From: Achatina immaculata
Lineage: Eukaryota; Mollusca; Gastropoda; Stylommatophora; Achatinidae
Direction: 5' to 3'
DNA: 64,000 nt
Assembly (NCBI GenBank): GCA_009760885.1
Contig: CM019713.1
Coordinates: 26,812,927 to 26,876,926 of the forward strand
Of this stretch, positions 44,525-55,549 are shown piece by piece (position 1 is the first letter of the stretch; the number at the start of each line of letters is the position of its first letter). A model generated the notes under the pieces. That model was not told where the DNA came from. It did not search any database and worked only from the letters and a program-made list of their open reading frames with translations. The translations under genes and the position numbers were made by a program.

Positions 44525-45234
44525 CCACGCTGACACAGGACACAGGACTCAGGACACAGGACACAGGACTCAGGACACAGGACACAAGACTCATGACACA
44601 GGACTCAGGACACAGGACTCAGGACACAGACACAGGACTCAGGACATAGGACTCAGGACTCAGGACACAGGACACAGGACTCAGGACACAGGACACAAGA
44701 CTCATGACACAGGACTCAGGACACAGGACTCAGGACACAGACACAGGACTCAGGACATAGGACTCAGGACTCAGGACTCAGGACACAGGACACAAGACTC
44801 ATGACACAGGACTCAGGACACAGGACTCAGGACACAGACACAGGACTCAGGACATAGGACTCAGGACTCAGGACACAGGACACAGGACTCAGGACTCAGG
44901 ACACAGGACTCAGGACACAGGACATAAGACTCAGGACACAGGACACAGGACTCAGGACACAGGACACAGGACTCAGGACAGAGGACACATGACTCAGGAC
45001 ACATGACTCAGGACACAGGACACAGGCTCAGGACTCAGGACACTGGACACAGGACTCAGGACTCAGGACACAGGACTCAGGACACAGGACACAGGACTCA
45101 TGACACAGGACACAGGACTCAGGACTCAGGACACAGCACTCAGGACACAGGACTCAGGACTCAGGACACAGGACTCAGGACTCAGGACACAGGACTCAGG
45201 ACACAGAACTCAGGACACAGGACACAGGACTCAG
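44525..45234. repeat. 7-bp satellite, GGACACA/GGACTCA
   Basis: About 100 heptamers of two types in irregular order, with rare variants (CATGACA, GACATAG). The right end is part of the 2006-bp duplication. Confidence 0.97.
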
Positions 45235-46284
45235 GATTTGGCCAGATTCCTGTCATCTGCAGGTGAAGCTCCACGGCCGTGCTGACAACTGAGGCGAACT
45301 GCAGCATCTGTGTGTGAGAGAGAGAGAGAGAGTAAGAGAGAGAGAGTGTGAGAGAGAGTAAGAGAGATACACATACTGGCGTCCATGTCAGGGCGAGCTA
45401 CGAAGAAGAAGAAGAAGAAGAAATGATATCTCATTAAGAGCATGCACCGAGAGTGGTTGCAGACCTTGGGGGAAGGGACGCTGATGCTGGGGGGGACGCT
45501 GATGCCGATGGGACGCTGATGCTGCGGGGACGCTGATGCTGTTTACACTCAGTTCCTTCTTTTATTTTTCTCTGTCTCCCCCGCCCCCCTCCTTTTTTTA
45601 AAATAAAGACGAGTTCACATCATCACATTGTAGTCTGGTTACTTTAAGTAAAGTTCTTGACTAAAATATCTTATACTGTATATAAATACTTTCTGCTGTA
45701 GCTTTACATTAGTTGTTACGTTTAGTTTGTTGTATACTCATCGGAGTATATACGTCGATTCTTTCATGACCACTCAACGCCATCAGAGACCGATAAGAGA
45801 GTGAACAATAAAAAAAAGGATGAATGGATATGACCCTAAACAAGAGACACGCCATCCACATCTATTTCAGATGAGCGTTCGCGATCTTAAATCTTCACAG
45901 ACAAACATCTAATTGCTCCAAGAAAGATGGGAGCTTATGGGCGGGGAGAGAAAGGAAGGGGGAGAGGAATGGTAGGTCAGTCCATCACTTGAGAAAGTTA
46001 ATGTGACAGATAAGGTCCTCATGGACAAATGATGTCCAGCAGACAGGGGAAATGTCCTTGTTTTGAGATTTATTACAGCGGAAAAGTCCAGAACTCTGAA
46101 GACGTGAAGGCACAGAAATAAGTCTATATAAACAGGCCATTTAGAAAAAAAAGAGAGGCACTAATGACGGTAAGGAATACAGACATGGACAAAAAACAAT
46201 ATTCTTTATGGGTAAAGATTGAGTCACTCATAAATACATGACCACATACCTTGGGGGTCTCAACCTTCACAAATTTAAATTACT

Positions 46285-46410
46285 CATTCATCATTCATTT
46301 GCATGTCCCTTGCGGAACTTTGCCTCCCTAAGAGCACTCATGTAGGCCTTTCGGTTGTGAGCAAGACGGCCTGCTGCTGATGCATCCATCTGCAGATCAT
46401 CAACGACGTT
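46285..46410 (-). mobile_element. LINE-A 3' end, short
   Basis: CATTTGCATGTCCCTTGCGG starts the family 3' end, preceded by an (ATTC)-like tail. Homology stops near AACGACGTT at 46410. The minus frame reads through to the terminal GHANE. Confidence 0.88.
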
Positions 46411-46669
46411 CTGATATGTACAGTCACTATGTGGCTTGCAATATTCTACTTCTCTGTGCGTTCTCTGCTGTTTATAATCAGCATGGTTGCTCCCCTTTCC
46501 TACACCACCAGATGTTTCTCTCTGTTCATCCATTTCCTTCTTTATTTCATAGAACTTTCCAATGGCTTTCATGTCTTATGACCTCTGTCTTCTCGTAACA
46601 TGCCTTGTGATTGTCAACTTGTCTTCCTATGATACGTCCAATGGTTATCAAGTTTTCTAACAAAAAAAA

Positions 46670-46965
46670 AGCTATGAGCTGTGAACCAGCGTCTTTGCAC
46701 ACGGCTCTGCTGCCTAGTTGACCAGAAACTGTTGACTAGTGTCACCATCAACCCGGACTCCGTAGCTAGCGGAGTCATTCTTCTTCCTTCCCAGAGCGTT
46801 AACCCTGATGCCCAGTTTTTCTTGAGGCTGAGTGAACCCCGGGAGTTTTTTTCTTTTTTAGCGAGCCGTGGTTTGACCGCCAATTTGGTTGGGGGGAAGT
46901 CGAAACCGGGTCACCTGGTCGGCAAGCGAGTGTCTAATCCACTGTGCTAGCGCGGCTCCCGATCA
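46670..46965 (-). mobile_element. SINE-B, tRNA-derived
   Basis: On the minus strand the head reads GCGCTAGCACAGTGGATTAG, giving an A-box-like TAGCACAGTGGATTAGACAC (46930-46949 on plus), and a B-box-like CCGGTTTCGACTTCC (46895-46909). The body continues to about 46670. It is distinct from SINE-A. Its left limit is uncertain. Confidence 0.72.
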
Positions 46966-48290
46966 TGTTCTCTGAATTCCCGTAATAAGTCAGTGACTGT
47001 CCAGTTCTATAACTTCTGTCTTCATATACTACGACCAGTGACTGTCCAGTTCTATAACTTCTGTCTTCATAGGACACAGGACTCAGGACACAGGACACAG
47101 GACTCAGGACACAGGACACAGGACTCAGGACTCAGGACACAGCACTCAGGACACAGGACTCAGGACTCAGGACACAGGACTCAGGACTCAGGACACAGGA
47201 CTCAGGACACAGAACTCAGGACACAGGACACAGGACTCAGGATTTGGCCAGATTCCTGTCATCTGCAGGTGAAGCTCCACGGCCGTGCTGACAACTGAGG
47301 CGAACTGCAGCATCTGTGTGTGAGAGAGAGAGAGAGAGTAAGAGAGAGAGAGTGTGAGAGAGAGTAAGAGAGATACACATACTGGCGTCCATGTCAGGGC
47401 GAGCTACGAAGAAGAAGAAGAAGAAGAAATGATATCTCATTAAGAGCATGCACCGAGAGTGGTTGCAGACCTTGGGGGAAGGGACGCTGATGCTGGGGGG
47501 GACGCTGATGCCGATGGGACGCTGATGCTGCGGGGACGCTGATGCTGTTTACACTCAGTTCCTTCTTTTATTTTTCTCTGTCTCCCCCGCCCCCCTCCTT
47601 TTTTTAAAATAAAGACGAGTTCACATCATCACATTGTAGTCTGGTTACTTTAAGTAAAGTTCTTGACTAAAATATCTTATACTGTATATAAATACTTTCT
47701 GCTGTAGCTTTACATTAGTTGTTACGTTTAGTTTGTTGTATACTCATCGGAGTATATACGTCGATTCTTTCATGACCACTCAACGCCATCAGAGACCGAT
47801 AAGAGAGTGAACAATAAAAAAAAGGATGAATGGATATGACCCTAAACAAGAGACACGCCATCCACATCTATTTCAGATGAGCGTTCGCGATCTTAAATCT
47901 TCACAGACAAACATCTAATTGCTCCAAGAAAGATGGGAGCTTATGGGCGGGGAGAGAAAGGAAGGGGGAGAGGAATGGTAGGTCAGTCCATCACTTGAGA
48001 AAGTTAATGTGACAGATAAGGTCCTCATGGACAAATGATGTCCAGCAGACAGGGGAAATGTCCTTGTTTTGAGATTTATTACAGCGGAAAAGTCCAGAAC
48101 TCTGAAGACGTGAAGGCACAGAAATAAGTCTATATAAACAGGCCATTTAGAAAAAAAAGAGAGGCACTAATGACGGTAAGGAATACAGACATGGACAAAA
48201 AACAATATTCTTTATGGGTAAAGATTGAGTCACTCATAAATACATGACCACATACCTTGGGGGTCTCAACCTTCACAAATTTAAATTACT

Positions 48291-48416
48291 CATTCATCAT
48301 TCATTTGCATGTCCCTTGCGGAACTTTGCCTCCCTAAGAGCACTCATGTAGGCCTTTCGGTTGTGAGCAAGACGGCCTGCTGCTGATGCATCCATCTGCA
48401 GATCATCAACGACGTT
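48291..48416 (-). mobile_element. LINE-A 3' end, duplicated copy
   Basis: Same as 46285-46410, carried along by the 2006-bp duplication and not an independent insertion. Confidence 0.88.
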
Positions 48417-48675
48417 CTGATATGTACAGTCACTATGTGGCTTGCAATATTCTACTTCTCTGTGCGTTCTCTGCTGTTTATAATCAGCATGGTTGCTCCC
48501 CTTTCCTACACCACCAGATGTTTCTCTCTGTTCATCCATTTCCTTCTTTATTTCATAGAACTTTCCAATGGCTTTCATGTCTTATGACCTCTGTCTTCTC
48601 GTAACATGCCTTGTGATTGTCAACTTGTCTTCCTATGATACGTCCAATGGTTATCAAGTTTTCTAACAAAAAAAA

Positions 48676-48971
48676 AGCTATGAGCTGTGAACCAGCGTCT
48701 TTGCACACGGCTCTGCTGCCTAGTTGACCAGAAACTGTTGACTAGTGTCACCATCAACCCGGACTCCGTAGCTAGCGGAGTCATTCTTCTTCCTTCCCAG
48801 AGCGTTAACCCTGATGCCCAGTTTTTCTTGAGGCTGAGTGAACCCCGGGAGTTTTTTTCTTTTTTAGCGAGCCGTGGTTTGACCGCCAATTTGGTTGGGG
48901 GGAAGTCGAAACCGGGTCACCTGGTCGGCAAGCGAGTGTCTAATCCACTGTGCTAGCGCGGCTCCCGATCA
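48676..48971 (-). mobile_element. SINE-B, duplicated copy
   Basis: Same as 46670-46965, carried along by the 2006-bp duplication. Confidence 0.72.
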
Positions 48972-48994
48972 TGTTCTCTGAATTCCCGTAATAA

Positions 48995-50825
48995 GTCAGT
49001 GACTGTCCAGTTCTATAACTTCTGTCTTCATATACTACGACCAGTGACTGTCCAGTTCTATAACTTCTGTCTTCATATACTACGACCAGTGACTGTCCAG
49101 TTCTATAACTTCTGTCTTCATATACTACGACCAGTGACTGTCCAGTTCTATAACTTCTGTCTTCATATACTACGACCAGTGACTGTCCAGTTCTATAACT
49201 TCTGTCTTCATACTACGACCAGTGACTGTCCAGTTCTATAACTTCTGTCTTCATATACTACGACCAGTGACTGTCCAGTTCTATAACTTCTGTCTTCATA
49301 TACTACGACCAGTGATTATCATGTTCTATAACTTCTGTCTTCATATACTACGACCAGTGATTATCATGTTCTATAACTTCTGTCTTCATATACTACGACC
49401 AGTGATTATCATGTTCTATAACTTCTGTCTTCATATTCTACGACTAGTGATTATCATGTTCTATAACTTCTGTCTTCATATACTACGACCAGTGATTATC
49501 ATGTTCTATAACTTCTGTCTTCATATACTACGACCAGTGATTATCATGTTCTATAACTTCTGTCTTCATATACTACGACCAGTGATTATCATGTTCTATA
49601 ACTTCTGTCTTCATATTCTACGACTAGTGATTATCATGTTCTATAACTTCTGTCTTCATATTCTACGACTAGTGATTATCATGTTCTATAACTTCTGTCT
49701 TCATATTCTACGACTAGTGATTATCATGTTCTATAACTTCTGTCTTCATATACTACGACCAGTGATTATCATGTTCTATAACTTCTGTCTTCATATACTA
49801 CGACTAGTGATTATCATGTTCTATAACTTCTGTCTTCATATACTACGACCAGTGACTGTCCAGTTCTATAACTTCTGTCTTCATATACTACGACCAGTGA
49901 CTGTCCAGTTCTATAACTTCTGTCTTCATATACTACGACCAGTGATTATCATGTTCTATAACTTCTGTCTTCATATACTACGACCAGTGATTATCATGTT
50001 CTATAACTTCTGTCTTCATATACTACGACCAGTGATTATCATGTTCTATAACTTCTGTCTTCATATTCTACGACTAGTGATTATCATGTTCTATAACTTC
50101 TGTCTTCATATACTACGACCAGTGATTATCATGTTCTATAACTTCTGTCTTCATATACTACGACCAGTGATTATCATGTTCTATAACTTCTGTCTTCGTA
50201 TTCTACGATCAGTGATTATCATGTTCTATGACTTCTGTCTTCATATTCTACGATCAGTAATTGTCCATTTCTATAACTTCTGTCTTCATATACTACGACC
50301 AGTGATTATCATGTTCTATAACTTCTGTCTTCGTATTCTACGATCAGTGATTATCATGTTCTATGACTTCTGTCTTCATATTCTACGACCAGTGATTATT
50401 ATGTTCTATGACTTCTGTCTTCATATTCTACGACCAGTGATTATCATGTTCTATAACTTCTGTCTTCATATGCTACGACCAGTAATTGTCCATTTCTATA
50501 ACTTCTGTCTTCATATGCTACGACCAGTAATTGTCCAGTTCTATAGCTTCTCTCTTCATATGCTACGACCAGTAATTGTCCAGTTCTATAGCTTCTCTCT
50601 TCATATGCTACGACCAGTAATTGTCCAGTTCTATAGCTTCTCTCTTCATATGCTACGACCAGTAATTGTCCATTTCTATAACCTCTGTCTTCATATGCTA
50701 CGACCAGTAATTGTCCAGTTCTATAGCTTCTCTCTTCATATGCTACGACCAGTAATTGTCCAGTTCTATAACTTCTCTCTTCATACGCTACGACCAGTGA
50801 TTATCATTTTCTATAACTTATGTTT
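48995..50825. repeat. 45-bp satellite, about 40 copies
   Basis: Units read AGTGACTGTCCAGTTCTATA, ACTTCTGTCTTCATATACTA, CGACC. Variants are spatially ordered: GACTGTCCAG units at the left and again near 49850-49910, GATTATCATG units in the middle, and AATTGTCCAG with TATGCTA at the right. The 15-codon period keeps a 610-codon plus frame open (49222-51054). That frame starts just after a 2-bp deletion in one unit and ends in antisense LINE-D, so it is not credible as a gene. Confidence 0.97.
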
Positions 50826-50839
50826 TTCCAAGACATGCC

Positions 50840-51165
50840 CAACGAATTTCCTTTTCATTATCATCATCATGTGCCATGCTCGGAGGAGTAGGCGACCATG
50901 TCTCTCCATAGTTTCGATCTTTCATGTTATCCATCAGTTCTGCTGTTGTGCTTCTTCCATGCCAAAGATTTTCTCTCTTGGTCTACCTCTCCCTTTTTTG
51001 CCTCCAATATTCCCTGTTGTCACGGTATTTTCCATTCCTCTTCTCATTATATGACCGATGAACCTAGACTATATCCCCTGTAGGGTGTTTTTAAAGGTTC
51101 ATTTCTCACTGGTTTTCCTTAGGCATTCTTTATTTGTTATTTTGACTGTCCAAGATATTCTTAAC
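50840..51165 (-). mobile_element. LINE-D 3' end
   Basis: The minus strand reads MLRISWTVKITNKECLRK, then FIGHIMRRGMENTVTTGN, GRGRPREKIF, and a terminal PSMAH with an ATGATGATGATAATG-type tail. It is homologous to the 6.8-kb copy. An internal stop and frameshift are present. It directly abuts the end of the 45-bp array. Confidence 0.82.
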
Positions 51166-51179
51166 ATTCTCCGTTCATT

Positions 51180-51400
51180 CATTCATTCATTTGCATGTCC
51201 CTTGCGGAACTTTGCCTCCCAAACAGCACTCCTGTAGGCCTCTCGGTTGTGAGCAAGATGGCCTGCTGCTGTTGCATCCATTTCCAGATCGTCAACGATG
51301 TCTTGCAGCCATCTTCGTCTTGGTCTTCCTCTTTTTCTTTTTCCCATTATGTATCCTTCCAATACGGTCTTCTCTAAATTATCATGACGTTTAATGTGCC
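51180..51400 (-). mobile_element. LINE-A 3' end
   Basis: An (ATTC)n tail at 51173-51190 is followed by ATTTGCATGTCCCTTGCGGA. It is homologous to the 40-kb copy to about 51400 (within the GHIKRH codons). Truncated, with no clear target duplication found. Confidence 0.9.
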
Positions 51401-51579
51401 TAATTGACTTTCCATGATTGCTGCTTGGGTTTCTTGGTATGTTTCCAGAAGATAGTTTACCATTGCTTTCCTTCCGGGCAGTGACTGTACTAGTCAGTGA
51501 TCGTAGCCATTGTCCCTACATTGAGATCATCTGCCTACCATCATAGAATGGTGACCATAACCAACATTATCTGTCAGCT

Positions 51580-51930
51580 GCTCTCTCATTTTCCGTAGCA
51601 ACCACATTTCAGTTGCCACTGATGCTCGTGTTGTCGCTTTTGTTAGTCTTTTTCTTCTTCGTTCGCTTCTATCACCAAGACCGCCCTGTGATCCTCCTAA
51701 ATTTACTCCTGTGGTCCTTGATAGGTCCCGTGGTCCCCGAAAGAACCACACAAGATCCACGAGAGGACCACAAGAGGTTCAGAGTATCGCAGGCCTTGAG
51801 CCTGTGTTCTTGGTGGGTATCAGAAGCGGGAATGCGTGACGTCGTGGCTTTTGTTAGTGACTTTGATTCACTTCCGTGTAGTAGTGCTGGGTCGATGTAG
51901 CACTTCAAGACTCTTCCTAGATAGCAACGC
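51580..51930 (-). pseudogene. RTE-like LINE C-terminal remnant split by a 199-bp insert
   Basis: On the minus strand RVLKCYIDPALLHGSESKSL (51855-51925) and ATTRASVATEMWLLRKM (51585-51640) are adjacent in related LINE proteins (LLYGSExWTLTKA...EATEMWxxRRM). They are separated here by an insert flanked by direct repeats. Only these two pieces are recognised; the family is close to LINE-D. Confidence 0.6.
51636..51858 (-). mobile_element. 199-bp retroposon-like insert with a 12-bp target-site duplication
   Basis: GCTTTTGTTAGT at 51636-51647 and 51847-51858 flanks 51648-51846. On the minus strand the insert ends GCGAACGAAGAAGAAAAAG next to the duplication, as expected for a 3' tail. The interior has GGTCCTCTCGTGGATC and GTGGTTCTTTCGGGG stretches with partial internal symmetry. 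No tRNA boxes were recognised. It could be a SINE or a 5'-truncated LINE end. Confidence 0.72.
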
Positions 51931-52814
51931 CGACTCCAGAAGTACTGGGATCTGACCTGCCTACTGTCGTTTCAATTTGCCAAGGCTCACTTTTGGACCT
52001 GTTAGAGATGCAGTGATGATGACTGACGTTTGAATATTCTTTTTGAAGAAACATTATGGCAATTTCTTGCATTATCACGCTGTCAAGTTGACAGTCAGCG
52101 ATCCACAGCTAATATGCTAGCGTTAGAGTTTGAGTTAGCTAACCATAGCTGACCAAGACCCTGTCCATCTCTCCGTTGGTACATCTGATAACTAGCCTGG
52201 CCCGACCAATAGGGCAAGCGTTGCCATAGTCACAATGACGGCGGAGTCTGCTAAAGAAGTATTTACATACTTCCTGCTTCTTAGCTACATCCAAGGACTA
52301 GCCGTCGTAACCCCCTCCCAATCCAGCACAAGCTGTGTCTCAACATTTTCATCGACTGAAAAAAACAAAAACAAAACAAAACAAAACCACCAGCTCCCAG
52401 TTCCAATGAGACTGAAGAAAAAGAAGAAAGAATGAAAATTCTACATTTTAAAGATGAGTTCTGAAGACATTAAATTTTAATAATTAAAAAAAAAAAGAAC
52501 GGAGAAAGAAATGAAAGCTGTGTAATAAAAAAAAAAAGAATTGTGAGTGAAAACAGAAATGTAATGGAGAGCCTCTTTCAAGGGAGATTAATCTTGCAAA
52601 GCTTCAGTTTATGTGACTAAGAAGTTTTGGCAACATCGCTCTGAACTAAGAAGAAATGAGAGCTAACATTTGAGTGGGCCGGTATTTCTCTCCCGTTTTA
52701 AGAGGCGTGGGAGTGATAATATGCGCAGAGACCGTCCCCGGGATTAAAAATTGTTGAACGACAAACGAACAAAGAATGTTACCTGATACTATATAACACG
52801 AGAAAAGCTGATCT
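51931..52814. other. Non-coding stretch, nothing recognised
   Basis: A-rich tracts lie near 52365-52535. Short frames have no motif. Confidence 0.5.
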
Positions 52815-54102
52815 TACCACGGTTAATTGATACGTTCTCGGCCTAAGGTACAACGGATTATTTGTGGTCAGCTTTTTGGGTTTTTTTCTCAACATGGTCC
52901 CCGTGCAAGTTCATACACTTAGTCCAGCGATCCTGGAGCATACGGATCCCTTCTTTGTATAAGTCAGCATCTTGTACCAGTAGAAAGTGCATGAATGACG
53001 TCATCATCGGAAGCAAATTTGCGACCACTGAGCTCCTTTTTTTAGTTTGGTAAACAGGTAATAGTCCGAAGAGGCCAAATCTGGGGAATAAAGAGGATGT
53101 TCAAGAAGCTGGAAGCCGCATTCATGAATGGCAGCCATTGCCATCGCCGACTTGTGAATTGGAGCATTGTCTTGATGAAAGATGACTCCTCTCGTCAATT
53201 TCCCTCAACGCTTTTCCTTTAATTTGGCCCACAGTTGCTTCACAGGATTAGCGTAATAGGCCACGGTGACTGTTCTGCCCTTTTGAAGATAGTCTACCAA
53301 TAGCACACTTTTTGAATCCAAAAAGATGGAAGCCATCACTTTGCCTGTAGACAGAACCACTCTTGCTTTCTTTGGAGTGGGGATCCATGCTTTCACAGCT
53401 TTGACTGTTCTTTGGTTTCTGACTGAAAATGATGAACCCAAGTCTCATCCATAGTCACAAATTGCTGAAGAAACTTTTCAGGGTCTGTAGAAAAATGGCC
53501 AAGATTGTCTCTTGACATGTTGAGACGTTGTCGTTTGTGATCAAATCCAAGAAGTTTCGAGACCCATCGATCAGAGACCTTTGAAGATCATTGTAAATAA
53601 TGGCATAATGGCATGAACACGTTCCTAGGAGATGCCCAACTCAGTAGTAATGTACCGCTCAGTTAGTCGTCGATCCTCCATTATTATGTCATGGATTCTG
53701 CCGGTAGTTTCATCGGTGGTTACTGTTCTTGGTCTTCCTGGATGGGGATCATCTTCCAGACTCTCCTTTCCATGTTTGAATTGAGCTGCCCATTTCTTCA
53801 CAGTGCTGTAAGAAGGAGCACTCTCCCCTAGAGTCTCTATCATATCATCACGGATCTCCATCGACGATAAGCCCTTGATGCAGAGGTAGTGAATGACTGC
53901 TCGATGAGAAATTTTATCCATGTTCTCAATTTCTGCCACCCCTTACCACTTCAGTAGCCTGTAAAAAAGAATTGGTTACAGTTAATTTCTTGAAACTTGG
54001 TGTTTAATCTTACGTTAACCTGATCTACAAAGGCACATAATATCAACTGTGTGTTTCAAGTATTTGTACCGTATGCCGAGAACTTATCAATCAACCCTCG
54101 TA
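52815..54102 (-). mobile_element. mariner transposon, second full-length copy (about 1284 bp)
   Basis: It is bounded by TA at 52815-52816 and 54101-54102. The inverted repeats are about 38 bp: the right end reads ACCCTCGTA at its edge, and the left CCACGGTTAATTGATACG has several changes. Both contain GTTCTCGGC and AAGGTACAA-type blocks. It is the same family as 16222-17497 but clearly an independent, diverged copy. Confidence 0.95.
52895..53921 (-). pseudogene. mariner transposase, pseudogene, second copy
   Basis: The minus frame from 53921 reads MDKISHRAVIHYLCIKGL and APSYSTVKKWAAQFKHGKES, stopping at 53625 after TTELGIS. Later pieces are QRTVKAVKAWIPTPKKARVV (53205-53441) and FHQDNAPIHKS...LASSDYYLF (53004-53198), preserving the D34D spacing of the last two catalytic Asp. 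Several frameshifts and stops make it inactive. Where the two copies can be compared, their lesions differ, so they decayed independently. Confidence 0.92.
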
Positions 54103-54465
54103 TATCTTCGATCGCGAGAAAGCTGATCTTATAACACGAGAAAGCTGACTTTCACCCGCGAATTTGTTTCTGTTCTTCCCCTGCCATGTTTCTCTAGGTA
54201 TTATGGAATTTTTCCTCTGTAATACTTTGGATTAAAATTTTGCCACTGTTTGCTCTGTTCCCATTACACGAATTGCTTTCTTTGTGTTTACGGTCGTATA
54301 ATTCATAACTATTTTTTTCATGAAGGTAGAATAAGGTATTTCATGATTTATGTCTGGAAGTACTCTGTCATTACTGTTACATAATAAATGCGCTAACTGT
54401 TATCCGCAAACATTTACTGCATAAACATTCTTAACATGTTTACTGTTTCCAGTTAAAATTTTACA
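54103..54465. other. Non-coding stretch, nothing recognised
   Basis: The words AGAAAAGCTGATCTTA, just left of the mariner, and GAGAAAGCTGATCTTATAAC, just right of it, are similar, so the target lay in or near a small local repeat. Otherwise AT-rich and featureless. Confidence 0.55.
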
Positions 54466-54467
54466 GA

Positions 54468-54800
54468 TCTCCGAGAACAATATCTACACTGTCCAAGAAC
54501 AATATTTACACTGTCCAAGAACAATATTTACACTGTCCAAGAACAATATCTACACTGTCCAAGAACAATATCTACAGTGGCCAAGAACAATATCTACACT
54601 GTCCAAGAACAATATTTACACTGTCCAAGAACAATATCTACAGTGCCCAAGAACCTTATCTATACTGTCCAAGAACAATATGTACAGTGCCAACGACCAA
54701 TATCTACACTGTCTAAGAACAATATCTACACTGTCCAAGAACAATATCTAAACTGTCTAAGAACAATATCCACACTGTCCTAGAACAATATCTACACTGT
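54468..54800. repeat. 22-bp minisatellite, about 15 copies (sister array 1)
   Basis: Units read CAATATCTACACTGTCCAAG plus AA. Variants include GTGCCC and GTCTAAG. Confidence 0.96.
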
Positions 54801-54984
54801 CCACACATAAATCTGGGGCCCATGGAATAGTTTTTGAGGGCCCACAAATGGATTTTGTCGAAGAAAAAAAAAACCATAGCAACACCTGAGTTCTATTTAC
54901 CGCGTTATATTTTTAGTGAGGGTCCACAACTGTCCTCAGTCCGGATCAGGGGTCCATGGCCAAAGGTAAAAAAAAAAAAGCTAC

Positions 54985-55545
54985 TAATCTACAGTCTCAG
55001 GGAACAGTATCTACAGTCTCAGGGAACAGTATCTACAGTCTCAGGGAACAGTATCTACAGTCTCAGGGAACAGTATCTACAGTCTCAGGGAACAGTATCT
55101 ACAGTCTCAGGGAACAGTATCTACAGTCTCAGGGAACAGTATCTACAGTCTCAGGGAACAGTATCTACAGTCTCAGGGAACAATATCTACAGTCTCAGGA
55201 AACAATATTTACAGTCTCAGGGAACAGTATCTACAGTCTCAGGGAACAGTATCTACAGTCTCAGGGAACAGTATCTACAGTCTCAGGGAACAATATCTAC
55301 AGTCTCAGGAAACAATATTTACAGTCTCAGGGAACAGTATCTACAGTCTCAGGGAACAGTAACTACAGTCTCAGGGAACAGTATCTACAGTCTCAGGGAA
55401 CAGTATCTACAGTCTCAGAGAACATTATCTACAGTCTCAGAGAACAGTATCTACAGTCTCAGAGAACAATATCTACAGTCAGTCTCCGATAATAATATTT
55501 ACAGCCTCCTAGAACAATATCTACAATCTCAGAGAATGATATCTA
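54985..55545. repeat. 22-bp minisatellite, about 25 copies (sister array 2)
   Basis: Units read CAGTATCTACAGTCTCAGGG plus AA. It is closely related to the array at 54468 (same length, 15 or more of 22 positions shared). Two identical runs containing AGGAAACAATATTTAC (55195-55215 and 55305-55325) show a block duplication of about 110 bp, or five units. Confidence 0.96.
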
Positions 55546-55549
55546 CAAA

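Larger units (their letters stand above)
45066..47071. repeat. 2006-bp tandem duplication, copy 1
   Basis: It begins in the 7-mer array (GGACACAGGACTCAGG at 45066) and ends in 1.8 units of the 45-bp repeat (CTTCTGTCTTCATA at 47071). Contents in order: 7-mers, a (GA)n and (GAA)n tract, short GGGACGCTGATGCTG repeats (45476-45540), unique AT-rich sequence, a LINE-A end and SINE-B. Only one difference from copy 2 was noticed (CATGACA against CAGGACA near 45101). Confidence 0.96.
47072..49077. repeat. 2006-bp tandem duplication, copy 2
   Basis: This repeats 45066-47071 at a constant offset of 2006 bp with near identity. Copy 2 runs on into a long 45-bp array, whereas copy 1 is cut after 1.8 units. 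The junction at 47071/47072 joins CTTCATA to GGACACAGG, a junction absent elsewhere. Confidence 0.96.

Noticed and set aside
48297..48578. Independent second LINE-A insertion
   Set aside because: It lies at a constant 2006-bp offset from 46285-46410 and shares all flanks, so it belongs to the tandem duplication.
49222..51054. 610-codon plus-strand frame as a repeat protein
   Set aside because: It arises from the 45-bp period, begins after a small deletion in a unit and ends in antisense LINE-D sequence.
42321..55545. CRISPR-like arrays
   Set aside because: The repeats are head-to-tail without unique spacers, and the surrounding DNA is eukaryotic with LINEs and SINEs.
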